DNA of 64,000 nucleotides from assembly GCA_019188255.1 (NCBI GenBank), contig JAETXT010000013.1:2294001-2358000 (forward strand), in the 5' to 3' direction. A program made the translations under genes and the position numbers. How positions within the stretch are numbered: the first letter of the stretch is position 1; each line of letters starts with the position of its first letter. The stretch is from Verticillium longisporum. Its lineage: Eukaryota > Ascomycota > Sordariomycetes > Glomerellales > Plectosphaerellaceae. Under the pieces are notes generated by a model. That model worked only from the letters and a program-made list of their open reading frames with translations, searched no databases and was not told the DNA's origin. Positions 1 through 9,524 of this stretch are shown here, piece after piece.

Positions 1-347
1 CTTTGCCAGTCTCACGCCGTCTGACAAACCACGTGGTAGGAGTCTCGTTGGGCGCAATTGTGGCGTGACACCCACCAGTACTTCAACTTCGGGATTGAAG
101 ATAAGGTCAGAAAGTAAGGCAACAGGGTCGGCCCCATTACGTATCCGCCGTTCGAACCGCATAGCTTGGAAAATGCAATTCGTTCAAAGGCGTATATGTT
201 CTAGACGCCGGGAAGGCTTCATGAGAATTTCTACCGGTGGCAAGATCACTACCAGTCAGAGACGGCAGAGCAATACAAACCCTTATTTGAAGACGCGAGG
301 GTCCCATGTTGATTGAGCCACTATTCTCGAAGGCCCTTGCTCTGCTT
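1..347. other. Left edge, possible decayed coding relic
   Basis: No intact gene is visible. One forward frame reads like real protein over short stretches (for example FNFGIEDKVRK near 85-115 and FYRWQDHYQSE near 223-255), but it is broken by stops and frame changes. It may be the decayed 3' end of a gene outside the window. I cannot assign a family. Confidence 0.2.
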
Positions 348-355
348 GTTGCCTT
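348..355. repeat. 8-bp target site duplication (left copy)
   Basis: GTTGCCTT abuts the left terminal repeat of the MITE. The identical octamer at 2451-2458 abuts the right terminal repeat. Confidence 0.8.
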
Positions 356-482
356 CAGCGCTGCCGCTGAATCAATTCAATCAAATAATGCAACCTAGCA
401 ACGGCTAGGCAACGTCTTCCTACAGGCTTTATAGATATTGAAATGAGTTAAAAATATTTTTCCATACTAAGTTCATCGAGTA

Positions 483-532
483 ACGTAATCCACAAGCGAG
501 TGGTTCACCCATGCGAGTGGTTCACTTCACCC
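483..532 (+). repeat. Left terminal inverted repeat of the Fot1-like element
   Basis: Begins ACGTAATCCACAAGCGAG directly after the TA duplication and pairs with 2293-2342. Confidence 0.88.
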
Positions 533-589
533 CGACCCGACAAACATTCCGAGGAAAACCTCAACCCAAACGCCGTAAATCAATTAAAA

Positions 590-2244
590 TCACTCCTCCT
601 CGTCTTTTGCAGACGATGAGATAGCTACCTGACAAGTTCTCGCGTTGTGGCCGGTCTTCCCGCATACGCTACAGCATCGTTTCTTCGGCTGGGACCACGA
701 CGCGGGACCCGGGTTCTGCAGCGTTTCCTCTTTTATCTGGATATCTACTTCCTTCTGAGCAATCTTGTCCTGTCCCTCGCCTACAGCCATGCTTCCTCCT
801 TCCCGGAGACGTAGCTTTTTGGCCCTCCGGCGTCGGCTTAGTGTAGCATTTTCCTCTCGAAGGATCATAACCTCTGACTTCAAAAGAGCGATCTGGTGCA
901 TAACACCCCGCGTCCCCTTCGCAAGATAGTCAACAGCATCTAAAATTGACGTTGGGGAGCTTCCCTGGTGGCGTGAGATTCGCCCTTTGATGAAGTCAGT
1001 CTGGGAACCTGCCTCGAGCAGGTTAGTGGGCGTCTTAGAGACCCAAGAATCACGCTCCCCGTGGGACGTCCCCGGAGGCGTCGTCGTCCTCAACCTCACA
1101 TCCAGCTTTGACAGGACTGTTTCCGGGTTATGGGGGACAAGCCCCGCTCCTCGAAAGCCTCCCTGGATGTTTTTTCTGTCATTGCTTGCTGAAATGCAGC
1201 CGAAAACGCCGGGAAGAAGTCCTCTTTGCTGATGTGCGTTGTACCCGCCCTCATCCTATCCTCGATTTGCCGACCGTATGCTTTCTTTAGTGGGCCAAAA
1301 CACCCAACATCGAGAGGCTGGAGTAGATGTGACGAATGAGGAGGCATACAGAGTGTGATGATGTTGTTCTCCTTGCAGTAGAGTTCGAAGTCGACCGAGT
1401 GGTGACTTTCGTGGCCATCCAGGATCAGTAGGCGATAACCGCCCGAAGTACGGGACTTTGTATGCCTGTCAAAATGCCGAATCCATTCCAGACCAATATC
1501 ATTCGTCGTCCAGCCGTTTGGAGATGTTGCGATTCTCCAGTCGCGAGAAATCGCGTCGTCCTGGTACCAGCTCGAGAGGTGGTACTTGCCCGAAACCACG
1601 ATGAACGGCGGGACGGAGAAACCCAACGCGCCAACGCCCTGGATCACCGTAACCCATTCCCGGTTGCCTGGCTGCCTCATCTTCACATTGGACCGTCTTT
1701 CCGAACTGGTCACGACCATTCCGTTGGCGATAACGCCCATCTGGAAGCCGGTCTCGTCAAAGTTGTACATGTCAGCCTCTTGGATGCCGTACTTGGCGAT
1801 CATGTTATGCACGAGGCGGAACCACGCGTTTATCGCGTCCGGATCTTCGCATTGGGCCCTCTTGTAGTCGTACTTGCGAAAGAAACGCGTCCGGAGCTCT
1901 GGTTGCCGTTTGACGAAGTTTGCGGCCCAGTTCTTCCCGACGCGTGGCGCGTCACGGTCGGCAAGCAGGCGATTCGCCATATCTCCGACCTCACCCAACC
2001 GGGGAGGGTAAGATCGCGCATCTAGGTCAAGGATATATTCGACAATAGTTTTCTCTTCTAGTACTGTTAATTTGGCAGAATTGGGCGGGCTTTCGCGTCG
2101 GGAGGGTTTGCCCTTCTGGCGTCGGAGGAGCGTCGTTAAGGGGACGGTGTAGATCCTCGCAGCACTCCGGGCGCTTAGGTTCGGGTCATTGTCCATAGCT
2201 TGGATAGCAAGGAATAATTGACCTTCTTTTGAAAGAGTCTCCAT
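590..2244 (-). CDS. Fot1-like DDE transposase, one-base frame break
   Basis: The first 382 residues form an open frame from 2244 to 1096. They hold an N-terminal helix-turn-helix DNA-binding region (about 1-120, CENP-B/pogo type) and a DDE_1 catalytic core with aspartates at 163 (NFDETGF), 276 (LILDGH) and 312 (QPLDVG). The last two are 35 residues apart, giving the DD35D spacing of Fot1 transposases. Near 1153 the frame shifts by one base. The shifted frame carries on with the family-typical sequence and ends in a CCHC zinc knuckle (CSVCGKTGHNARTC) at about 590-660. With that one base the protein would be about 551 residues, a normal Fot1 length. Either the copy is freshly dead or the base is an assembly error. 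Confidence 0.85.
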
Positions 2245-2292
2245 CGCGGGCGGAGGTGGAATCTGTAGAATTCAGGTGTAGGTCGTGGGCCC

Positions 2293-2342
2293 GGGCGAAG
2301 TGAACCACTCGCTTGGGTGAACCACTCGCTTGTGGATTACGT
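2293..2342 (-). repeat. Right terminal inverted repeat of the Fot1-like element
   Basis: Reverse complement of 483-532 with two to three differences, ending at the TA duplication 2343-2344. Confidence 0.88.
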
Positions 2343-2450
2343 TATAGGACTTTTTCTCTTATAATCCTCGAAGTAGATGTTAAGGCTGTTGCGTTGGCCT
2401 GCTGTTGTTATGTTGCATTATTTGATTGAATTGATTCAGCGGCAGCGCTG

Positions 2451-2458
2451 GTTGCCTT
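2451..2458. repeat. 8-bp target site duplication (right copy)
   Basis: GTTGCCTT, identical to 348-355, immediately outside the right MITE terminal repeat. Confidence 0.8.
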
Positions 2459-2961
2459 TGCTACGTGCATCAACACACTGATGAGATACGCGGAATGACA
2501 AACTTCGCGGGCCGTGGCAGGTGCTAAAAATGGCGGGTTCACACGACCTTGAATCGCTTAGTTTCCTATGCCAGTCGCAGGAAAGCTCATGCATCGAAAT
2601 ATGCCTACCAAATATCTCGTGTATTGTGCCGAGAAGTAATGCGAGGGGAGGCTTGGATTTATGACTATCATGGAGACAGGTTTTGAACAGAAAGATGCCG
2701 AGTTACGAGAAAATCAGGTTTTTCCCCACTCCAATCCAGTCCACGACATCTTGACCACAAAGCCATCTCAGCTATATAGTCGCGTTCAAGATATCCAGGG
2801 GTAGACTCACCGAGCCTCCACTTCACCGAGCTTCACCGACCCACCGAGATTAGTCAACATACCATGATGTCGTTTGGTCCCAGCAATGGAAATTTCGAGC
2901 GTGCCATCGCAACAGCTCTCTCGTCTGTAATGCACCTTTCCGAATCCCGACCCTCCTCGCC
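2459..2961. other. Intergenic, upstream of the BCS1 gene
   Basis: No gene is visible. A short direct repeat of TCACCGAG-like sequence lies near 2806-2840. Presumed promoter and leader of the downstream gene. Confidence 0.5.
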
Positions 2962-4373
2962 ATGTCCTCGACCTCGCCAGACGCCGCATCCCTCCTCAAT
3001 ATCAATGCACTCTTCGATAATCCTCTGTTCGCCGGCGGCATCGGGCTCGCCTCCATCGGCGCCGTAGCCGCGTTTGGCCGCAAGGGCGTCCTCATCGCCG
3101 CGGGGCCGCGCGCCGCCGCCTCCTCGTCAATGTCGAGATCAGCAAGCAAGACCCCGCCTACCCGTGGGTCCTCGCCTGGCTCTCACAGCCGCGGCCGACC
3201 CCGGGCTTTGTCGCGTCGCGCATCACGCGCATCCACAACCTCTCCGTTCAGACGACCACGGCGGGCGCCCGAGGCGGTGCGCTTAGAGGAGGGGACCCCG
3301 GTCCAGCACACTTCTTCCTGCAGCCGGGATACGGACGCCATGTGATCAAGCACAAGCACGCGTACATTGCGGTCAACCGCGAGAAGCACAACACGGCAAA
3401 CATGAACACGGGGGAGCCGCACGAGGTCGTGCAGCTGACGGCGCTGTGGGCGCACCGACACATCTTTGAAGATGTGTTCGCCGAGGCGCACATGCTGGCG
3501 GCAAAGGCGCAGGAGGGCAAGACGATTGTGTACTCGGCGAGGGGCATGGACTGGGCGCCGCTGGGAGAACCGAGGAAAAAGAGGCCGCTGGCGTCAGTCG
3601 TGCTAGACGAGGGCGTCAAGGAGGGCATCGTCGACGACGTCAAGGACTTTATGACGCGACAGCAGTGGTACGTCGACCGGGGCATCCCCTACCGGAGAGG
3701 CTACCTCCTGTTTGGTCCGCCTGGCAGTGGCAAAAGCTCGTTCATCCAAGCGCTGGCGGGCGAGCTGGACTTTAGCGTGGCCATGGTCAACCTCAGCGAG
3801 ATGGGCATGACGGACGACAAGCTGGCTTTTCTCCTGACGAAGCTTCCGAAGCGCAGCATACTGCTGCTGGAAGATGCGGATGCGGCGTTTGTCAACCGAC
3901 GACAGCGCGACACGGACGGCTATAATGGTGCGACAGTCACCTTCTCTGGACTGCTCAACGCATTGGATGGCCTGGCAGCGGGAGATGAGCGAATCGCGTT
4001 CCTGACGACGAACCACATCGATCGCTTGGACCCTGCGTTGATTCGGCCAGGGCGTGTAGACATGATGATGCGAATCGGCGAGGCGTCAAGGCACCAGGCA
4101 AGCCAGATGTGGGATCGATTCTATGGCGACATCGACGTTGATGGGTCGGCTCGCGAGAGGTTCCTTGCCAGGCTCGATGAGCTTGGATTGTTTGGCAATG
4201 GCGAGGATGACGAAACGAGACACCGGCACACGAGCACGGCAGCCATCCAGGGGCTCTTCCTGTTCAACAAGAACGACATGGAGGGGGCCATTGAGATGGC
4301 GGAGGGGTTGATCCCCCGGAAGTTTGAGCCTGGTGACGCCGTGCCTGACGGGGCCATCAAGACGCGGGCGTGA
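2962..4373 (+). CDS. bcs1: BCS1-type mitochondrial AAA ATPase chaperone
   Basis: Bcs1 is the inner-membrane AAA protein that moves the folded Rieske Fe-S subunit across the membrane during assembly of respiratory complex III. The N-terminus (DNPLFAGGIGLASIGAVAAF) matches the single membrane segment and targeting region of fungal Bcs1. Next come the Bcs1-specific domain (VEISKQDPAYPW, FFLQPGYGRH), Walker A GPPGSGKSS, Walker B ILLLEDADAAF and the arginine-finger region RPGRVDMMM. The first part (2962 to about 3100) is in one frame and the rest in another. The switch falls at a GGGG run (3102-3105); one more G there would join the frames and give about 470 residues, the usual Bcs1 length. No intron fits in that gap. 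The frame break is probably a base-calling error. Confidence 0.85.
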
Positions 4374-4724
4374 ATGCATTGTCGACCAAGTGTGTCGCGT
4401 GTCAAACTGTAAGCATATGTATCATCACCAACATAGACTCATGATACCCTTTTCACGGTTTTGGTCCTCACCATGCTCACGGGCCATCACAAGTGGTGGT
4501 GGTGGCTGCCTGTTCAAACTCATGTGAAGTGGGGTCGGGCGCTACACCCCGGCCTGACTCAATCGTCCAATCCAACAACAGCAAGCCGCTACGTATATCC
4601 AGCTGACAGGTGCGCCTTCTCTCATGAGCTTCATCTTGCCCCCGGATCGTACCTGCTTCACCTTCAAGTAGTGTCATCAGTCGGTAACTGCGCCTTAAGT
4701 ACTTCCTTCTTGGCCTCTTGCATC
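4374..4724. other. Intergenic, promoter of the PARG-like gene
   Basis: No coding signal. The reading frame of the downstream gene is open upstream to 4461, but that stretch has no family similarity and is taken as 5' leader. Confidence 0.5.
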
Positions 4725-5789
4725 ATGTCGCGACAGACAAATATCAGCGACTTTTTCTCAGCCGCATCACAGCAGCCAAGACCACAGCCCGATGACGAGC
4801 AGAACAACATGAACTCCCCACACTCCGCATCCACCTGGCGCGGTGCACGCGGCGGATTTACTCGCGGCCAGGATCATGTTCGAGGACACGGACGAGGTGG
4901 CCGTGGACGAGACCGCAGAGCACACAATCCGGACAGCACGCGCCGCAATAGAGATCTCGCCGAAGTCGCCAAGGAGACTCGAACCGTCCTCCCCGACATA
5001 CTGCCTCACCTGCCCCATGTCAATGCTTCGAGTTCAGAACCCCTCCACCTCGCGACCCTGCCTCCACTCAAGTTGCCCGACTGCCCGCGACATCCCCGGG
5101 CGACGATCAGAGTCGTCAATGCTGACACATTCAATGCTGCGCTGGAACTTGCCGAAGCACATCCTGATGGCGGTCGCGTCGCCGTCTTGAACCTCGCCTC
5201 AGACTATCGAGCGGGCGGCGGCTGGCTCAAGGGTGCGCGGGCTCAAGAAGAGGCCCTCTGTTACCGATCTTCGCTCTATCTGTCTCTGCACAAGCGATAC
5301 TACCCATTCGATCACGCCCTCATGGGCATCTACTCCCCAGATGTGGTCATCATCCGCGAGGACATGGCCTCTGGGCATGATCTGCTCATCCCGGACGACG
5401 GTCTTGGCACGTTGCCTGTCGTGAGCGTCTTGAGCATAGCGGCACTGCGAAATCCCACGACCAAGAAAGTCCGGCTGCAAACAATCACGGGGGCCGAGGA
5501 GCGCGTCGAGTTTGCCGATCCCAGAGACCGGGACGTGACCAAGGGCAAGATGCGGCTCTGTCTTCGCATGGCCGCTGCCAAGAGCCACGGACTGCTCGTG
5601 CTAGGGGCACTGGGGTGCGGTGCCTTCCACAACCCGCCAGGCGAGGTTGCGAGGTGCTGGAGAGAGGTTCTTGGCGAGAACGAGTTCGCTGGCGGCTGGT
5701 GGACGGATGTCGTGTTTGCTGTTCTCGACACCAGGAACGAGGGCAACTACGAAGTCTTTGACGACGTTGTTGGCGGTATGATGGTGTAA
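4725..5789 (+). CDS. Microbial-type PARG-like ADP-ribosylglycohydrolase (TIGR02452/DUF2263 family)
   Basis: The 354-residue product belongs to the PARG_cat_microb family, which cuts poly(ADP-ribose) chains. The PARG signature GGG-x7-QEE is present at about 164-176 (AGGGWLKGARAQEEALCYRS). Family features follow downstream: YSPDVVIIRED, VLSIAALRNP and LVLGALGCGAFHNPP. The chosen start (4725) begins MSRQTNISDFF, which fits a PCNA-interacting PIP-box (Q-x-x-I-x-x-F-F, residues 4-11). Residues about 38-75 are rich in RG/RGG motifs, often involved in RNA or PAR binding. Together these suggest a nuclear enzyme acting at replication or repair sites, but that role is inferred. The gene has no intron. 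The frame is open further upstream, yet those residues look non-coding. Confidence 0.88.
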   Translation: MSRQTNISDFFSAASQQPRPQPDDEQNNMNSPHSASTWRGARGGFTRGQDHVRGHGRGGRGRDRRAHNPDSTRRNRDLAEVAKETRTVLPDILPHLPHVNASSSEPLHLATLPPLKLPDCPRHPRATIRVVNADTFNAALELAEAHPDGGRVAVLNLASDYRAGGGWLKGARAQEEALCYRSSLYLSLHKRYYPFDHALMGIYSPDVVIIREDMASGHDLLIPDDGLGTLPVVSVLSIAALRNPTTKKVRLQTITGAEERVEFADPRDRDVTKGKMRLCLRMAAAKSHGLLVLGALGCGAFHNPPGEVARCWREVLGENEFAGGWWTDVVFAVLDTRNEGNYEVFDDVVGGMMV

Positions 5790-7530
5790 TTCGGTTCTTT
5801 CAAGGCACGTACTTTTTTCAGAACACCTTCAAGGCGCGCTAGCAGCAATTTCAACCAGAATGAGTCTTACGAGGCTTTCGCTTCTCCGCGCCCATACAGG
5901 TCCCGGCCGGGCCCCCCTGCTGGTGCTCAACAGTTTGCTAATGATAGACAGGTCGTAGCAGAAACTGTGGAATGGCAACTAGGACGATGCAGGTTGCAAC
6001 ATTCGGCGGTTGTTGACCGTCTCAGTATCAACCAGTCAGCAACCAATCTCATGCAGGGGCCTGAAGCTTTGCTGCACTCGTAAACCTTTTCGATCGGGGC
6101 AAATTGCCTCCAGACCACACCAGGCGGCATTGCTTGTTTGTGCATTGTGCAAGTCTCTGCCGACGCTGGTCTCGAACGGCCGGTCGAACCAGCTAATTGT
6201 AGTCCTCATGTGTGCGTGCGCCCACCCGTCGTCACTGAGAACTCGAACGATCAGGGGGAAAGGAGTACTGATGCTGTCTTGTGTCGCTACGCAACCTGCT
6301 TCAGCTCGGCGCACTCATCGAGACATGCATCATGACAGACCCTCAACTTCCCCACCGGGAACGGCTCATCCCCAGACGGCAATGCACCTACCGTGGCTGG
6401 ACCGGCAGACCAAACCGGTGGCGAGGTCAGACAAAAGAAGCACCTTGTCTCGGGTGCTGTACCCCACAGTGGCCCAGAGCCTCGACCCCGTCAAAGCCCC
6501 TTTGGGTGCTTCCTTTTGTGATGCCGGCAATGGACCGATGGACTGCTTTTGCCGAATCCCATACGCTGTACCAGGAAATTGGTATCCCCAGGCCAAAGCG
6601 AATGATGACGCACCTGACATTTGGTGGCTCTCTGGTTCATCTGATCGCAGATGGGGCTTCCCTTGCCTACCTGGCGGTCGTGTCTGGCCGACCCCGGGTC
6701 CTCTGCAGAACGCTTCAGCTTTATGCTCACCCCTCGATGGCAGCCAAGATTTTCCGAGAAGCTGCAGGCTACTACTGAGGTTACCACCGACAACCCCCGA
6801 TACCTCTTACACCGCCATGCAGGCAATGTTCGAGGCAAACTTGGGCCTAGAATGGTGCCACTTCTTGAGACAACCACGACGGAGAAAGAGCGTGAACAAG
6901 ATTGCAATTTTCTCCAGACCCTCGGAAGACAAGCCATGGCCTAGTAACGAAGGAGCGGGCGATGGCCAACAAATCAGGTTCCAATAATCGAGACGATCAA
7001 GGGGTGCCATCACTAGCGCCTCTCAGTTGTACTCACTATCCGGTACATTGAATCACGGAGCGGCGGGGACGTTGAGATGAGACACTGACACCGCTACCCG
7101 CCTCTGATTGGGACAGACATCCCTGACCCCACAGCGTTCGATCTTTGCAGCTGGGCGTTACACGAACATGACTCCTGTCACTTGCAGCAAATACCATTTC
7201 CGACTCGGATGGTAGTAGCATCTTGAGCGTCCCTGACCGTGGCCGAGCTGTCTTGTTCCCATCGACAGCCGCCTACTCAACATCTTTTTATTCGCCCTTA
7301 CACGGCGCGGCATAACAGTCTCAATGCAATATCAATTTTCTCCCTGGGTTGACGGCACCCACGGCATGGCTTGGCTTTGAGACCAAAGGGTTGGGGCTGC
7401 GGCTTGGTAGCACAAGCATTGCTTTTCCCGGCGAACCGATGGAGACTGACCTGTCATTTCTTCTGCAGACTGCATCCTCAAGCATCCCGACCCGCCAAAT
7501 GTGGACGCCTCTGCCGCGAATTAGCACACT
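5790..7530. other. Long intergenic region
   Basis: A forward open frame spans 6010-6987 (325 codons), but it shows no recognisable domain and is rich in Arg, Ser, Pro and Cys, as random G+C-rich frames are. I see no supported gene, RNA or repeat here. Confidence 0.45.
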
Positions 7531-7706
7531 GCTGGCCGTTGGCTGCTGGCTGCTGGCCGTTGGCTGCTGGCTGCTGGCCGTTGGCTGCTGGCTGCTGGCC
7601 GTTGGCTGCTGGCTGCTGGCTGCTGGCCGTTGGCTGCTGGCTGCTGGCTGCTGGCTGCTGGCCGTTGGCTGCTGGCTGCTGGCCGTTGGCTGCAACGGCT
7701 GCTGGT
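7531..7706. repeat. Heptamer-based minisatellite
   Basis: The tract is built from 7-bp units CTGGCTG, CTGGCCG and TTGGCTG. They are mostly arranged as a 21-bp higher-order unit repeated four times at the left and less regularly at the right. Because 7 is not a multiple of 3, every frame is open across it, which explains the spurious Cys/Trp/Leu- and Ser/Gln-rich open frames. Confidence 0.9.
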
Positions 7707-8317
7707 AGCGCATGGTACTGCGCGCTGCTCGATACTCATCATGCAAACACCCTGAGCTCCGCGACGTGGCTATTGTTCATGATATGTCACGAGCCCTGTC
7801 ATTCCAGGAAACAAGGCTTCACGATGAATCTTCCTACGGCTCCTGAGCTCCCTTGATCATGTCTTGTCAATATAGGATCCGTCCAAACACTCCTACGACA
7901 TTGCCCCGACAGCGGTGGTCCCCAGACAAACGTACTGGAGGCAAGTCAAGCAACTCAAAATGAACCTCCCTAGATACATGAAGTACATTCGCCTCAGTCC
8001 TCGGCGGTGCTTTTTCTCCCTTGGCCTTCGCTCCCATGAGACAAGACGCTCAAGCGGCATCTCCACGCCAGCATCACAATGGATCGAGGGAGCTTGCGTC
8101 TCGCCCTGCCCTCTGTCACTCTATTCGAGAAGCAGCCGGCAGAACCTCAAGGCCATGGAAATTCTCTATAAATCAAGAGCTCGCAGTCTCTCTCCAGCAG
8201 TCTTTTTCCTCTCCTCATCAGCATCACACTCCAGCTTTCAATCATTTACTTCACTCTCTTCTATTTCTAATAATCACTCTTTCAGATCCTCCTCGTTCTC
8301 CAAGCCCAACCATCAAA
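7707..8317. other. Promoter region of hydrophobin 1
   Basis: No gene is seen. A TATA box lies at 8167-8173 and a C/T-rich leader (about 8190-8310) runs into the start codon. Confidence 0.5.
8167..8173 (+). promoter_or_regulatory. TATA box of hydrophobin 1
   Basis: TATAAAT lies about 145 bp ahead of the start codon, followed by a pyrimidine-rich stretch typical of strongly expressed fungal genes. Confidence 0.55.
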
Positions 8318-9106
8318 ATGAAGTTCACCACTGTCGCCATCGCCCTCTTCGTCGGCCTTGCCGCTGCCCTCCCCACCACCGACTCCTACACTCCTGCGCC
8401 CTACGGTGGCAACGGTGGACACAACGGAGGCCACAACGGTGGTAACAACGGAGGCCACAACGGCGGCCACAACGGCGGTAACAACGGCGGCAATGGAGGC
8501 AATGGCAACAACGGAGGCAACAACGGTGGCAATGGCGGTAATGGCAACAACGGCGGAAACGGTGGCAATGGAAACAACGGTGGAAACGGAAATAACGGCG
8601 GCAATGGCGGCAACAACGGCGGCAACAACGGCGGAAACAACGGCGGCAACAACGGAGGCAACGGAAACAACGGCGGAAACGGTGGCAATGGAAACAACGG
8701 TGGAAACGGAAACAACGGAGGCAACAACGGTGGCAATGGCGGTAACGGCAACAACGGAGGCAACGGCGGTGACAAGGACTACGCGCCTTGCCCTTCGGGC
8801 CTCAGCATGAGCCCCGTCTGCTGCGCTACCAACGTCCTCGGCCTTCTCGCTCTCAACTGCGAGGCTCGTATGTCACCCACATGACGCTCACCAGACCAGT
8901 ACTGACTCGCTTCTTCCAGCCACCAAGACTCCCACCTCGGCCATGGACTTCCAGAAGACCTGCGCCGACACCGGCAAGGCCGCCAAGTGCTGCACCCTCA
9001 ACCTCGTAGGTGCCATCTCTCGGCCCTCTCATGATCCGCACTAATCCACCTTTCACAGCTCAACCAGGGTGTCCTCTGCCAGGTCCCCGTTGGCGTCGCC
9101 GCCTAA
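8318..9106 (+). CDS. Class II hydrophobin with a long Gly/Asn spacer
   Basis: A secreted amphipathic surface protein that coats hyphae or spores. Three exons join in frame: 8318-8867, 8920-9005 and 9059-9106 (227 residues). The two introns are 52 and 53 bp and sit at places usual for class II hydrophobins. The signal peptide is MKFTTVAIALFVGLAAALP. About 120 residues of almost pure Gly-Asn with a few His follow. The C-terminal domain has the full eight-cysteine pattern C-x9-CC-x11-C-x16-C-x8-CC-x10-C. Most class II hydrophobins are near 100 residues, so the spacer more than doubles the length. Asn/Gly-rich spacers are known from some Claviceps multi-domain hydrophobins; here there is only one domain. 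Confidence 0.95.
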
Positions 9107-9524
9107 GCGTCCCGGTTCCCGGACCACACAAACGGACAGTCTGTCATGGCTGATGTGGGAGCTGCAAATATCAAGCTGGCTTCTGTGAGCCGGCTCTCCC
9201 ATCTCGGACTGGCAACACACTACATAGCTGTATCTACTGTAAAAGGGTACACACGGCAAGGGTGCGCACCGACACGGCCCTGAAGGATAAAGGATGGTTT
9301 CATAGGGCTCTCAGGCCACAAGATGGTGCTTACAAGCCCAATTTCTTAATACTACAACAGTGTTGCTGAACTTTCGTGTCAACCATGTGCTCGTTTGCTT
9401 TTTTATTTTCATCAGCAAGCTTGGCATAAGAAATTCATTAATCGTAGAGAATAAATGCCCTAGTCCCCATTTCAAGTGTTCATCATCAGTCTTGCGACCG
9501 AGGTTGTCTTCAGACGAGGCCGGT
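9107..9524. other. Convergent intergenic region
   Basis: Lies between the 3' ends of hydrophobin 1 and the MFS gene. Nothing is seen apart from presumed 3' UTRs. Confidence 0.5.

Larger units (their letters stand above)
483..2342 (-). mobile_element. Fot1/pogo-type DNA transposon (Tc1/mariner superfamily)
   Basis: This 1860-bp element has terminal inverted repeats of about 50 bp (483-532 and 2293-2342) that differ at only two to three positions. Each terminal repeat holds two direct copies of a GCGAGTGGTTCAC motif. The element is flanked by TA on both sides (481-482 and 2343-2344), the target duplication expected of Tc1/mariner elements. One transposase gene fills most of the interior on the minus strand. 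It sits inside the hAT-type MITE, so it inserted later. The well-matched ends suggest a fairly recent insertion. Confidence 0.9.
356..2450. mobile_element. hAT-type MITE, interrupted by a Fot1-like element
   Basis: A perfect 39-bp inverted repeat lies at 356-394 and 2412-2450; its outer end begins CAGCGCTGCCGCTGAATC. The repeat continues imperfectly inward for about 20 more bases. The 8-bp sequence GTTGCCTT directly flanks it on both sides (348-355 and 2451-2458). A CAG-starting terminal repeat with an 8-bp target duplication is the hallmark of hAT elements. Once the inserted 1860-bp Fot1-like element and one TA are subtracted, about 233 bp remain, too short for a transposase, so it is a non-autonomous MITE. 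The superfamily is inferred from duplication length and terminal bases only. Confidence 0.8.

Noticed and set aside
6010..6987. 325-codon forward open frame
   Set aside because: No domain, random-looking composition, overlapping open frames on the other strand and no splice signals; treated as chance.
7349..7856. Cys/Trp/Leu-rich and Ser/Gln-rich open frames
   Set aside because: Produced by translating the heptamer minisatellite in different frames.
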